DNA of 64,000 nucleotides. Source: JBOHRN01 sp050732775. GTDB taxonomy: Bacteria; Gemmatimonadota; Gemmatimonadetes; Longimicrobiales; Longimicrobiaceae. The notes below the pieces were generated by a model. That model was not told the origin of the DNA, made no database searches, and worked only from the letters and a program-made list of their open reading frames with translations. Positions 25,188 through 33,747 of the stretch are shown here, in pieces (position 1 is the stretch's first letter; each line of letters opens with the position of its first letter). Location of the stretch: positions 1 to 64,000 of the forward strand of contig JBOHRN010000023.1 in NCBI GenBank assembly GCA_050732775.1, given 5' to 3'. A program made the translations under genes and the position numbers.

Positions 25188-25856
25188 TCAGTAATGGCAA
25201 ACCGTACAATCGACCGAAGCGATTTGCCCCGGGTACTTGGCCTCGAAGCCGCGCAGGTCGGTGTCGCGCCGGGCCATGGCGGCCACTTTCTTCAGGAAGC
25301 TCGAGCGCTCCTCCACGGCGCGCTGCTCCCCTTCGCCAAGCTCCATCTCGCCCCGGTGGCATTCGATGCACCACCCCATGCGCAGCGAAGAGAACTGGTA
25401 CACCACCTCCATCTCCTCCACCGGTCCGTGGCAGGTCTGGCACTGGAGCCCCACGTTGATGTGGGAGTCGTGCGGAAAGCGGACGTGCTCGGGCAGACTA
25501 TGAACTCGCACCCATGGGATTGGCTCGCCCCGGCGCCACGCCTCCACCAACAGTTCGGCCTGGTCGCTGCCGCGCGGGAAGCCCAACTGGGCCGTGGCCG
25601 GGTCGCTGATCGCGCTGCCGGGCACGTGGCACCCCACGCAGAGTTGCACGCTCGGGATCCCGGCGCTCGGCGACTTGTCCGCGGTGTAGTGGCAGTACAT
25701 ACAGGGGATCTGATTGTCCCCGGCGTGGACGGTGTGGGGAAAGGCGACCGGCTGCTCCGGCCCGTCCCCCGGCACGTATCCCATCCAGCGGTACACCCAC
25801 CAAACCCCCAGGGTGAGGGCCACCACCCCGGCGGTGACAAGCAAAGCCCGTTTCAT
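25188..25856 (-). CDS. actA: Alternative complex III, pentahaem cytochrome c ActA
   Basis: A 222-residue protein with an N-terminal membrane anchor (residues 3-21) and five CxxCH haem sites, starting at Cys52, 73, 139, 163 and 217. Multiple extra histidines (FPHTVH, FPHDSH) can supply the second axial ligands. It matches the pentahaem ActA of ACIII, the periplasmic electron conduit from ActB to ActE. First gene of the act operon, 53 nt after the start expected from the promoter at 25916-25944. Confidence 0.93.
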   Translation of the reverse strand: MKRALLVTAGVVALTLGVWWVYRWMGYVPGDGPEQPVAFPHTVHAGDNQIPCMYCHYTADKSPSAGIPSVQLCVGCHVPGSAISDPATAQLGFPRGSDQAELLVEAWRRGEPIPWVRVHSLPEHVRFPHDSHINVGLQCQTCHGPVEEMEVVYQFSSLRMGWCIECHRGEMELGEGEQRAVEERSSFLKKVAAMARRDTDLRGFEAKYPGQIASVDCTVCHY

Positions 25857-25915
25857 CGAAGTACCGCTGGCAGGTTACCGGCCATTCACCGTTTGCGCGG
25901 ACGAACGAAGCACAC

Positions 25916-25944
25916 CTTATAACACTGCCCCCGGAAAGGTGCAA
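25916..25944 (-). promoter_or_regulatory. Sigma70-like promoter of the act operon
   Basis: The minus strand reads TTGCAC (25944-25939), 17 bases, TATAAG (25921-25916). It is the only good promoter match in the 115 bp before actA, and the operon has no other gap larger than 16 bp, so one transcript for all six subunits is likely. Confidence 0.7.
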
Positions 25945-25971
25945 CAGGGGGTGGGGAAACGGGGGGCGCTG

Positions 25972-26424
25972 CTACGCCAGCAACCTTTTGTGCTCGACCA
26001 TCATACAGCGGTCTTGCACCACCTCGATGCCCGCCTTGGCCAGCCGCTCCGCGGTTTCGTCGTGGCGGATACCGCTCTGCATCCAGACCGCCTTCGGCTT
26101 GGCCTCCAGTAGCGCTTCGGCGTGAGGCGGCACGTCTTCTGGCTTGCGGAACAGCTGGACCACGTCGATGGGCGGGGGCACGCGGCGCAGGTCGCGCAGC
26201 ACCGGCTGGCCGAGAATCTCGCTCACCTCGGGGTAGTAGACCGGCACCGGGATCACCTGGTAGCCAACCTCTTGCAGGTAGCGGGGCACGTAGTGGGCAG
26301 GTTTGTACGAGCGGCTCTCCGGTTTGATACCGAGCACAGCGACGCGACGGGCGTGCTCCAGAATGCCTCGCAGTCCGACGTCGTCGTCGATTAGCTTTCT
26401 TTTCCAGTCGGTGGGTCGGGGCAC
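25972..26424 (-). CDS. CoA-binding domain protein (YccU-like)
   Basis: A 150-residue single-domain protein with a Rossmann-like CoA-binding fold (RRVAVLGIKPESRSYKPAHYVPRYLQEVGYQVIPVPVYYPEVSEILGQPVLRDL), then VDVVQLFRKPEDVPPHAEALLEAKPKAVWMQSGIRHDE and a C-terminal VVQDRCMMVEHKR. It is the stand-alone form of the CoA-binding domain of succinyl-CoA ligases; its cellular role is unknown. It starts 8 bp after the fatty-acid oxidation gene and is probably in the same transcript, which fits a link with acyl-CoA metabolism. Confidence 0.88.
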   Translation of the reverse strand: MPRPTDWKRKLIDDDVGLRGILEHARRVAVLGIKPESRSYKPAHYVPRYLQEVGYQVIPVPVYYPEVSEILGQPVLRDLRRVPPPIDVVQLFRKPEDVPPHAEALLEAKPKAVWMQSGIRHDETAERLAKAGIEVVQDRCMMVEHKRLLA

Positions 26425-26432
26425 TTGACCCG

Positions 26433-28583
26433 CTATCGGCTGGGGAAGAAAAGCTCCCCCCTAGCCGCCAGCTCCCGCAGGGGCGGCGCGGGGGTGAAGC
26501 GCGCTCCGTGTTCGCCCGCCAGGGAGCGCAGCTGGTCCACCACGCGGGCGGCGCCAGTCCGGTCAACGTACCAGAACGGCCCGCCCCGGAAAGGCGGGAA
26601 GCCGAGCCCGAGCACCGCGCCCACGTCACCGTCGCGAGGGGTCCGGAGCACTCCGTCCTCGAGACAGCGGACCGCTTCGTTTACCATCGCAAGCGCCAGC
26701 CGGGCTTGGATGCGCCGGGGCGACATCTGGACCGGCTCGGGGCTTCCGATCAGCTGGTACACGCTCTCGTCGGGCCCCTTTCTCTGGCGGCCGTCGTAGC
26801 GGTAGACGCCCCGCCCGTTCTTGCGCCCCTTGCGCCCATCGGCGGCCAGCGCGCTCACCAGACGGCCGGGCGCCAGTCGATCTCCGAACGCCTCGGCCAG
26901 CACCTTGCTCACCTTGGCGGCCACGTCGAGCCCCACCTCATCGTACAGGGTCAGCGGCCCCACCGGGAAGCCCCACTCGAGCATGGCCCGGTCGATGGCT
27001 TCGATACGCACCCCCTGCTCCAGCAGCAAGGCGGCCTCGTTCATGTACGGCGCCAACACGCGCGAGGTGTAAAAGCCCGGCCCGTCGCGCACCACTATGG
27101 GTGTCTTGCCCAGGGCTTTGGCGAAGCGGTGAGAAGTGGCCGTGGTACGTTCGGAGGTCTGCGGCGTGACGACGATCTCGAGCAGGGGCATCTTTTCCAC
27201 CGGGGAGAAGAAGTGGAGCCCGATCAAGCGCTCGGGCCGGGAGGCGGCTTCGGCGAGACGGGAAATGGGGATGGTCGAGGTGTTGGAGCCGAGCACCGCG
27301 TCTCCGGGGGCGGCGTCCTCGATCTCCCGGATTACTTCCTGTTTGAGCTCCACCTCCTCGAACACCGCCTCCACGATGAGGTCGGCGTTAGCGAAGCCGG
27401 TGTACCGGTCGGTGGCCTCGACCCGGCTCAATAGTTGGTCGATCTCGCGCTCGGGGCGGCGGCGCTTACTAGCCCGCTCGAGCAGGGAGGCGCGCACCCC
27501 GGCGAGTCCCCGAGCTGCGGCCTCGGGAGAGGTGTCTTTCATGCGCACCCGCACCCCCCGTTCGGCCGCCACCGTGGCGATACCCGCCCCCATGAACCCG
27601 GCCCCCACCACCGCCATGCGCTCTACTTCTTCCGCCTCCACTTGGTCGGAGACTCCCGCGTCGCCCTTGGCGCCGGTGGTGGCGAAGAAGAGGTGGACCA
27701 GCGCCCGCGCCTGGTCCGTGACCGAGAGCTCCCCGAAAGCCCGCTCCTCCAGAGCGCGGGCCTCTTCCGGGGCGAGGCCGATCCCCCTGCCCACCACTTC
27801 GATGATCTTGAGCGGCGCGGGGTAGAGCCCGCGGGTCTTGGCCATGACCTGGTCACGCGCTTTTTTGAGGATGAGCTGCTTGACCCCGGGGAGCCGCTCG
27901 AGCCACTTGGGGGACCCCCGGGGGCTGGCTCTTTTCGCGGCACGCTCGCCGCCGGCCAACTCTCGCGCGGCCCGCACGGCCGCGTCTGGGAGCACGGCCG
28001 GGGCCACCACTTCGTCGACCAGCCCCAGCGCCCGGGCCCGGCCGGGGTCCAGCCGCTTGCCGGTGAGCATGAGGTCCAGGGCGGCGGCCAGGCCGATCAG
28101 CCGGGGGAGCCGCCGGGAACCGCCCGCGCCGGGCAGGAGCCCGAGTTGGACCTCGGGAAAGCCGAGCTTGGTTTGGGAGTCGTCGGCCGCCATGCGGTAA
28201 GTGCAGGCGAGCGCCAGCTCGGAGCCGCCCCCTAGAGCCGCGCCCCGGATGGCGGCTACCACCGGAAGCGCCAGAGCTTCCAAGCGGTCGAGCAGTTCGT
28301 TCCCCTCCCGGCTCATGCGCTCGCCGTCCGCCGCGGTCTCGAGCTTGGTGAAATCTTCGATGTCCGCGCCCGCGATCCAGCTCTTCGGCTTGCCCGAGCG
28401 GATCACCACGGCGCGGACCCCCTCCGCTCCCCGCTCCAGCCGTTCGAGGATCTGCTCGAAGCCGGCAATAACCCCTTGGCTGAGAACGTTAACCGGGCGA
28501 GAGGGGTCGTCGATAGTGACTACCGCCACGCCGTCCTCGACCTCCATGCGGACGGGTGCGGCCGGGTTGGATGCGCTGGCCAT
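26433..28583 (-). CDS. fadJ: Bifunctional enoyl-CoA hydratase / 3-hydroxyacyl-CoA dehydrogenase (FadJ/FadB-like)
   Basis: A 716-residue fusion of normal family length. Residues ~1-190 are a crotonase fold with the oxyanion-hole motifs SWIAGADIEDF and RGAALGGGSELALAC; ~310-500 an NAD-binding 3-hydroxyacyl-CoA dehydrogenase domain (VVGAGFMGAGIATVAAERGVRV, VLGSNTSTIPISRLA, GLHFFSPVEKMPLLEIV); the rest two C-terminal dehydrogenase domains. It performs two steps of beta-oxidation of fatty acyl-CoA; a separate thiolase is needed and is not in the window. The ATG at 28583 starts directly before the hydratase domain; the frame stays open well upstream. The FadJ versus FadB choice is not certain. Confidence 0.9.
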   Translation of the reverse strand: MASASNPAAPVRMEVEDGVAVVTIDDPSRPVNVLSQGVIAGFEQILERLERGAEGVRAVVIRSGKPKSWIAGADIEDFTKLETAADGERMSREGNELLDRLEALALPVVAAIRGAALGGGSELALACTYRMAADDSQTKLGFPEVQLGLLPGAGGSRRLPRLIGLAAALDLMLTGKRLDPGRARALGLVDEVVAPAVLPDAAVRAARELAGGERAAKRASPRGSPKWLERLPGVKQLILKKARDQVMAKTRGLYPAPLKIIEVVGRGIGLAPEEARALEERAFGELSVTDQARALVHLFFATTGAKGDAGVSDQVEAEEVERMAVVGAGFMGAGIATVAAERGVRVRMKDTSPEAAARGLAGVRASLLERASKRRRPEREIDQLLSRVEATDRYTGFANADLIVEAVFEEVELKQEVIREIEDAAPGDAVLGSNTSTIPISRLAEAASRPERLIGLHFFSPVEKMPLLEIVVTPQTSERTTATSHRFAKALGKTPIVVRDGPGFYTSRVLAPYMNEAALLLEQGVRIEAIDRAMLEWGFPVGPLTLYDEVGLDVAAKVSKVLAEAFGDRLAPGRLVSALAADGRKGRKNGRGVYRYDGRQRKGPDESVYQLIGSPEPVQMSPRRIQARLALAMVNEAVRCLEDGVLRTPRDGDVGAVLGLGFPPFRGGPFWYVDRTGAARVVDQLRSLAGEHGARFTPAPPLRELAARGELFFPSR

Positions 28584-28706
28584 GTGCTTCAAGCTCGTGG
28601 GTGAGTCGTTTCGGCTCCGGGAGTTTATCCCCTGGTCCGCACGGAGCGCGCCAGGGGGTGGCGTAACCGGGTTGCGGGATACCCCGCCCATGGACATGCT
28701 ATCTGA

Positions 28707-29615
28707 ATGCGCATCGTCTCGCTCCTCTCCAGCGCCACCGAGATCGTCCACGAGCTGGGTCTGGACGACGAGCTGGTCGCCATCTCGCACGAGTGCGACC
28801 ATCCACCCCAGCTGCTGGACCGGCCGCGGGTGAGCCGCTCCCGCTTCGATCCGGCCGGGCTCACCAGCGGTGAGATCGACGCCGAGGTGCGCCGCCAAAT
28901 GGAGTTGCACGGGGGCGTCTACCAGGTTGACGCCGGACGGCTGGAGCGGTTGCGGCCCGACCTGATGCTCACCCAGGGGGTGTGCGAGGTGTGCGCCGTG
29001 CCCGTGGCTTCGGTGGAAGCGGTGGTGGAAGAGATGGAGCACCCGCCCCGCGTTCTCTCTCTCGACGCCCACACCTTGGAGGGCATTCTGGCGACTATCC
29101 GCCAAGTGGCCGTCGCGGCCGGCCGCCCGGAGCTGGGAGAAGGGGCAGTGTCGCGGCTGCGGGGGCGGCTGGCGGAGGTAACAGAGCGGGTGGCGGGCCG
29201 GGCGAGGCCGCGGGTGCTGGTGCTCGAGTGGCTGGACCCGCCTTTCGCGCCTGGCCACTGGCTGCCCGAAATGGTGCAGCTGGCGGGCGGCGACAACCTA
29301 CTCGGGGCGGCGGGAAAGAGATCCGTGGAGGTGTCCTGGGAGCGAATCGCCGACCTGGACCCCGACGTCCTCCTGCTAGCACCGTGCGGTTACGACTTGG
29401 AGCAGACCCGTAGCGACGCCGGCCGCCACCGCGAGCGGCTGGAGGGCACGGCCCGACGGGCGGTTTCCGAGGGGCGCGCCTGGCTGCTGCACAGCGGCTA
29501 CTTCAGCCGTTCGGGTCCACGGGTGGTGCGAGGGGTCGAGGCGCTGGCCGCGCTCCTGCACCCCGGCTCCTTTCCCGCCGGCTCGCTCGGCGGCGTGGCC
29601 GAACCGTGGGCATAG
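28707..29615 (+). CDS. BtuF/FhuD-like substrate-binding protein without a signal peptide
   Basis: A 302-residue protein of the class III periplasmic-binding fold (COG0614): MRIVSLLSSATEIVHELGLDDELVAISHECDHP at the start, RPDLMLTQGVCEVCAVP, then WLPEMVQLAGGDNLLGAAGKRSVEVSWERIADLDPDVLLLAPCGY. These bind vitamin B12 or ferric chelates for ABC importers. Here the fold begins at the very first residue and no export signal or lipobox precedes it. No BtuC/BtuD gene is adjacent. Cytoplasmic BtuF-like proteins of this type are often annotated as cobalamin-binding; the CEVC pair is unusual. It is divergent from the fadJ-like gene, 123 bp away. Confidence 0.82.
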   Translation: MRIVSLLSSATEIVHELGLDDELVAISHECDHPPQLLDRPRVSRSRFDPAGLTSGEIDAEVRRQMELHGGVYQVDAGRLERLRPDLMLTQGVCEVCAVPVASVEAVVEEMEHPPRVLSLDAHTLEGILATIRQVAVAAGRPELGEGAVSRLRGRLAEVTERVAGRARPRVLVLEWLDPPFAPGHWLPEMVQLAGGDNLLGAAGKRSVEVSWERIADLDPDVLLLAPCGYDLEQTRSDAGRHRERLEGTARRAVSEGRAWLLHSGYFSRSGPRVVRGVEALAALLHPGSFPAGSLGGVAEPWA

Positions 29616-29672
29616 TTGTATCGTGAACCGTCCTGACACGCAGAGCCCTCGCACCCGACCCAGGAGCACTCC

Positions 29673-30044
29673 ATGCCCGCTATCTCTACCCGAGTCCACG
29701 GCCTGCTGGACTACCTGCTCGGCGCCTGCTTGCTGGGCTCCCCCTTCTTGCTCGGCTTAGACCCCGGGGAGCTGGAGGCGTGGGTGCCGATGGCCCTGGG
29801 AGCCGTGTTGATCGGCTACAGTTTGTTCACCGGCTACGAATACGGGGCGCTCAAGCGGATAGATCCCCAGCTTCACCTCTGGTTGGACGCAGGGTTGGGG
29901 CTCGTGCTCGCGGTGTCGCCGTGGCTGATCGGGTTCTACCGGGAGGCGTGGGTGCCCCACCTGGCGGTTGGGGCTCTGCTGGTGGTAAGCGCGGGCTTCA
30001 GCCACACCATCCCCGGCTACGACCGGCGCGGCGGCGCGGCTTAG
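29673..30044 (+). CDS. SPW-repeat small membrane protein
   Basis: A 123-residue protein with four hydrophobic helices arranged as two similar halves: DYLLGACLLGSPFLLGL with WVPMALGAVLIGYSLFTGYE, and LDAGLGLVLAVSPWLIGF with HLAVGALLVVSAGFSHT. The SPF/SPW motif in the first helix of each half is the mark of the SPW family. Function unknown. A CAGGAG ribosome-binding site precedes the ATG. Its TAG stop shares TTAG with the stop of the convergent small gene at 30041-30187. Confidence 0.8.
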   Translation: MPAISTRVHGLLDYLLGACLLGSPFLLGLDPGELEAWVPMALGAVLIGYSLFTGYEYGALKRIDPQLHLWLDAGLGLVLAVSPWLIGFYREAWVPHLAVGALLVVSAGFSHTIPGYDRRGGAA

Positions 30045-30187
30045 ACTAGAAAGGTGACCACCATCAGCACCACGAAGCCGATCAGGAGCCACCAAGCCAC
30101 CTCGCGCAAAGCTGGCGAGAGGCCGGTAAAGCCGAGTAGCGAGAGTACCAGCGCCAGCAGCGCCAGGGTAAAGAGTATCCCCATCAT
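30041..30187 (-). CDS. DUF1328/YtjA-like 48-residue membrane protein
   Basis: The reading frame starts ATGATGGGG at 30187 and encodes 48 residues: MMGILFTLALLALVLSLLGF, then TGLSPALREVAWWLLIGFVV and LMVVTFLV. Two hydrophobic helices flank a short polar turn, with the LGF-G pattern in the place seen in DUF1328 (YtjA) proteins, which have about 50 residues and unknown function, often stress-related. It ends in the 4-bp stop overlap with the SPW gene. It is too short for most gene finders. Family similarity is by eye. Confidence 0.65.
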   Translation of the reverse strand: MMGILFTLALLALVLSLLGFTGLSPALREVAWWLLIGFVVLMVVTFLV

Positions 30188-30200
30188 TCGAGTGGACCTG

Positions 30201-30710
30201 TTACCGTACCCGGAGTTCGCCGCTGGCGAAGGTCATCGGTCCGAAGGTGGGCCGTCCGAGGACGCCGGCGTCGACCCCTACGGTGCCCGCCAGCCGGTAG
30301 CCCATGGTTCCGCCGGTGAGGGCGCGCGCGGCCACGTCGGCCAGCCCCGGCAGGTCGGCGAAGTCTACCCCGATGTCGATGGGGATCACGGTGTCTTGCC
30401 CGGCGAGGAGGGGGAGCCCGAGGGGAAAGGACACCCGCGCGGAGCGGGTGTCTTCGAGGTAGAGCTCGCCGTCCAGCAGCGAGAGCGTGAGCCCCACCGG
30501 GTTTGGGTTCTCCACCCGGGTCCAGACCCGGACCAGCGCGCCGCCGCTGGGCCGCTCGGAAGAGGGCGAGAGGAGCCGGAGTTCGGCCTGGTAACCGGAG
30601 GCCGCCTCGAAGCGGGGCGGCTGGATGGCCGCGCCCAGGGCGCCGAGCCCGGCGCAGCCACCCCCGGCTAGCAGCAGGGAGGCGGCCGCGAATCCGCGCA
30701 GTGAATACAT
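30201..30710 (-). CDS. LEA14-like (WHy domain) lipoprotein
   Basis: A 169-residue lipoprotein (lipobox LLAGGGC) with one LEA type-2 domain: VRVWTRVENPNPVGLTLSLLDGELYLEDTRSARVSF, then IPIDIGVDFADLP and MGYRLAGTVGVDAG. The NPNPVGL motif is the family signature. LEA14 folds are fibronectin-like and are linked to stress or envelope roles in bacteria. The ATG at 30710 is used; a GTG three codons upstream is possible. The gene lies 13 bp downstream of nothing else on its strand and is divergent from SURF1. Confidence 0.82.
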   Translation of the reverse strand: MYSLRGFAAASLLLAGGGCAGLGALGAAIQPPRFEAASGYQAELRLLSPSSERPSGGALVRVWTRVENPNPVGLTLSLLDGELYLEDTRSARVSFPLGLPLLAGQDTVIPIDIGVDFADLPGLADVAARALTGGTMGYRLAGTVGVDAGVLGRPTFGPMTFASGELRVR

Positions 30711-30766
30711 GATAGTCACTAGCTCAGGTTCTGATCGTTGAACGCTTCAATAGTCCAGCAACCCGC

Positions 30767-31534
30767 GTGCCCGGAGCCGCGGTGGTTAAGGTAACGCCCC
30801 GCGGCGTGCTGGCCGGGCTAGCTGTCCTGCTGGTGGCCGCGGCGTGCGTGCGGCTGGGGTTCTGGCAACTCGGCCGTCTGGAGGAGCGCCGGGAGGGCAA
30901 CGCCCGGGTAGAGGCCGCCCTGCGGGAGCCGCCAGTATACCTGGACGCCGCCACGGCCGAGGCCGTACGCCAAGATCCCACCCTCTTCGCCCACCGGCGG
31001 GCGCTGGTACGGGGGAGCTACCTCGCTTCCGACCCCATCCTCTTGCGCGGGCGCTTCTTCGGGGGCCGCCCCGGCGTCCACGTCGTCGCGCCTCTGAAGG
31101 TAGCCGGGAGCGAGCAGGTGGTGCTGGTAAACCGGGGCTGGTTTCCGGCCCCCGACGGCGCCCGACCAGTCGAGCCGGTACCTCCCCCACCCACCGGCAG
31201 CAGCGAAGCGCGCGGCTTGCTCCAACCCGTGCCCAGAGCCCGTGAGGGGGGCGAGCCGGTCCGCCACGCCGACGGTACCCTCACCCGCCGCCGTCTCGAC
31301 TTGGAGGCGCTGGCCGGGGTGGCTGGCGGCAACCTTCTCCCGCTCTACCTCCAACTCCGCCCCGGCCCCGTCTCGGTCAACCTGCCCATTCCGGTGCCGC
31401 CGCCCGAGTTGGACGAAGGCCCCCACCTTTCCTACGCGGTGCAGTGGTTCAGCTTTGCCCTAATCGCGCTGGCCGGCTTCGGGGTAGTGGTGTGGCGCCG
31501 GAGCCAGCCGTCTCCTACCCCTCCCAGAGCTTGA
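30767..31534 (+). CDS. SURF1-family cytochrome oxidase biogenesis protein
   Basis: A 255-residue protein with an N-terminal and a C-terminal membrane helix, as in SURF1. Markers are RLGFWQLGRLEERREGNARVEAAL at the start, HRRALVRGSYLASDPILLRGRFFGGRPGVHVVAPL, VLVNRGWFPAP and the end LSYAVQWFSFALIALAGFGVVVWRR. SURF1 helps insert haem a into subunit I of cytochrome c oxidase, and a caa3 oxidase is encoded at 43339-47255. GTG start at 30767. The gene end overlaps the convergent fabF by 20 bp. Confidence 0.92.
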   Translation: MPGAAVVKVTPRGVLAGLAVLLVAAACVRLGFWQLGRLEERREGNARVEAALREPPVYLDAATAEAVRQDPTLFAHRRALVRGSYLASDPILLRGRFFGGRPGVHVVAPLKVAGSEQVVLVNRGWFPAPDGARPVEPVPPPPTGSSEARGLLQPVPRAREGGEPVRHADGTLTRRRLDLEALAGVAGGNLLPLYLQLRPGPVSVNLPIPVPPPELDEGPHLSYAVQWFSFALIALAGFGVVVWRRSQPSPTPPRA

Positions 31535-32801
31535 GTACCAGCGTGGTGTTGGCGCCGCCAAAGCCGAAGGCGTTGGAGACGGCCACCCGCACGCCGAGCT
31601 GGCGGGACTGGTTGGGCACGTAGTCCAGGTCGCACTCCGGGTCCGGCTCCCGCAAGTTGATGGTGGGGGGGATGACGCCTTCCCGCAGCGTCATCACCGC
31701 CAGCCCCGCCTCGATGGCGGCGCTGGCGCCCAGGGCGTGGCCGGTCATCGATTTGACGGCCGAGACCGCCAGCCGCTCGGAGTGTTTACCAAAGACCGAG
31801 CGGATGGCCCTGGTCTCGGCTCTGTCACCCACCGGGGTGGAAGTCCCGTGCGCGCTCACGTACTCCACTTCTTCCGGCTCTACGCCCGCGCTCCCGAGCG
31901 CCCGGCGCATCGCCTTGGCGGCGCCCGCCCCGTCTTCGGGCGGGGCGGTGATATGGAAGGCGTCGGCGCTCATGCCGAAACCGGCCACTTCGGCCAGCGG
32001 CCGTGCTCCGCGCGCGAGCGCCGCCTCCAGCTCCTCGAGCACCAAGACCGCCGCCCCCTCGGCGTGGACGAAGCCGTTGCGGCGCCGGTCGAACGGGGTG
32101 GACGCGCTCTCGGGAGATTCGTACTCGGTGGCCAGGGCGCGGGCCGCGTGGTAGCCGGCGAAGGAGATGGGGGTGAGGGCGGCCTCGCTGCCGCCCGCGA
32201 TCATGGCGCGGGCGTCGCCGCGCACGATGGCGTAAAAGGCGTCGCCGATAGCGTGATTGCCGGTGGCGCAAGCCGACACCGTGCCGTAGTTGGGCCCGGT
32301 GGCGCCCGTCCGCATGGCCACCTGGCCAGCCGCCAGGTTGATGACCACGCCGGGGATGAAGAAGGGGGATACCCGCCCCGGCCCCCGTTCCCGGATCAGC
32401 TCAGCGGTCTCCATGATACCTTCGATGCCGCCGATGCCCGAGCCGATGATGACGCCGGTCTCGTCCGGCTCGGGCAGCTGGCCGAGGCCGTCGAAGCCGG
32501 CGTGGCGGAGCGCCTCGTCGGCCGCCGCCAGGGTAAAGTGGATGAAGCGGTCCAGCCGGCGGGCCTCCTTGGCGCCGATCACCCGCGCGGGGTCGAACCC
32601 CTTCACCTCTCCCGCCACCGCCAGCGACTCTGGCAGCCCGCCGAGTTCGCAGCGGGTGAGCGGGCCGGTCCCGGAACGGCCCTGCTTGGCCGCCGCCCAC
32701 GATGCGGCCAGGGAGTTGCCGAGAGGTGTCACCATCCCCACCCCGGTGATGACCACGCGGCGCGGCGCGGGAGCCGGGGCGGTTTGCGGTCTAGCGGGCA
32801 T
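31515..32801 (-). CDS. fabF: 3-oxoacyl-[acyl-carrier-protein] synthase II
   Basis: A 428-residue KAS II enzyme that elongates acyl-ACP with malonyl-ACP in fatty acid synthesis. The Cys-His-His triad is complete: Cys178 in TVSACATG, a His in YVSAHGTSTPVGD and another in VKSMTGHALGASA. The start RRVVITGVGMVTPLGNS and the end VSNAFGFGGANTTLVLKL are typical. No acpP or fabG is next to it. ATG 32801 is taken as start, 47 bp downstream of the CcdA-like gene. Confidence 0.95.
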   Translation of the reverse strand: MPARPQTAPAPAPRRVVITGVGMVTPLGNSLAASWAAAKQGRSGTGPLTRCELGGLPESLAVAGEVKGFDPARVIGAKEARRLDRFIHFTLAAADEALRHAGFDGLGQLPEPDETGVIIGSGIGGIEGIMETAELIRERGPGRVSPFFIPGVVINLAAGQVAMRTGATGPNYGTVSACATGNHAIGDAFYAIVRGDARAMIAGGSEAALTPISFAGYHAARALATEYESPESASTPFDRRRNGFVHAEGAAVLVLEELEAALARGARPLAEVAGFGMSADAFHITAPPEDGAGAAKAMRRALGSAGVEPEEVEYVSAHGTSTPVGDRAETRAIRSVFGKHSERLAVSAVKSMTGHALGASAAIEAGLAVMTLREGVIPPTINLREPDPECDLDYVPNQSRQLGVRVAVSNAFGFGGANTTLVLKLWEG

Positions 32802-32848
32802 GGAGAAGAATGTTCGCCAGGGGACGGGCCGCCGCAAGCCGGGAGCGG

Positions 32849-33595
32849 TTAAATCCTCTCCCGGATAAAGCCGGGGGTGAGGTTGGCCAAGAGCCCCGAG
32901 AGCCAGCTGAAGGTTCCGGTGAGCAGGAGCAGCCCCACTGTTATCAGCAGGGCGCCGCTGATACGGTGGATCCACGGCAGCAGGGGGCGTAGCCGCTTCA
33001 TCCCCCCCAGGAAGCGGTCCATGAGGGCAGCCGCGAGCAGGAAGGGGATGGCCAGCCCGACTGAATACACGGCCAAGAGAGAAGTGCCTTCGGCCACGCT
33101 CTGGCGGGTGGCCGCCAGCGTCAAGATGCCGCCCAGAACCGGGCCTATGCACGGCGTCCACCCAGCCGCGAAGATTACCCCAACCAGCACACTCCCCAGA
33201 TAGCCGAGGGGCCGGTCGGCCAGCTGGAAGCGCCACTCACGCGCGGCTCCGGGGAGCCGCAGCGCGCCGAGCAAGAGGAGCCCGAAGAGGACCAGCAGCA
33301 CCCCCCCTACCCGCTCCAGCCAGACGCTGGCCCAGGAAAGCAGGGAGCCCAGAAAGGTGGCCGACGCCCCTAGGGCCACGAACACCAAGCTGAAGCCGGC
33401 GGTGAAGAGGAGCCCGTGTACCAGGACGGTGTGTCCGCGCCGGCGCGCGCCGGGAGCGGCTCCCGCCAGTTCCTCGGCGCTCATCCCGCTCAGGTATGAA
33501 ATGTAGCTGGGGACTAGCGGGAGCACGCACGGCGACAGAAAGCTGAGCACGCCGGCGGCGAAGGCCACCGCCAGCCCGAGGGGGTCTAAAGTCAT
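32849..33595 (-). CDS. ccdA: CcdA-like cytochrome c biogenesis / thiol-disulfide transmembrane protein
   Basis: A 248-residue protein with six membrane helices. Each half carries one proline-flanked cysteine: VLSFLSPCVLPLVPSYISYLSG in helix 1 and GWTPCIGPVLGGIL in helix 4. CcdA moves reducing power from cytoplasmic thioredoxin to the periplasm, where apocytochromes c need reduced CxxCH cysteines; ActA, ActE and CoxB here all need this. The ATG at 33595 begins the first helix. Same strand as fabF and just upstream of it. Confidence 0.9.
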   Translation of the reverse strand: MTLDPLGLAVAFAAGVLSFLSPCVLPLVPSYISYLSGMSAEELAGAAPGARRRGHTVLVHGLLFTAGFSLVFVALGASATFLGSLLSWASVWLERVGGVLLVLFGLLLLGALRLPGAAREWRFQLADRPLGYLGSVLVGVIFAAGWTPCIGPVLGGILTLAATRQSVAEGTSLLAVYSVGLAIPFLLAAALMDRFLGGMKRLRPLLPWIHRISGALLITVGLLLLTGTFSWLSGLLANLTPGFIRERI

Positions 33596-33747
33596 GGCGT
33601 CGGTTTCCGGACCCGAATGTAACCGCAACGCGCGGATTACGCCTCCGGCCGGTGCAGGCGGCACCGGTATTGCCCCGGCTGGCGGCGGGCCGCTACCTTG
33701 TAACTCTGAACGGACTTCCTTCGTTCCGACCGTACGCACCACCGCAC

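Noticed and set aside
28584..28706. Paired divergent promoters between the fadJ-like and BtuF-like genes
   Set aside because: Only isolated -10-like hexamers (GATAAA on the minus strand) without a partner -35 could be found.
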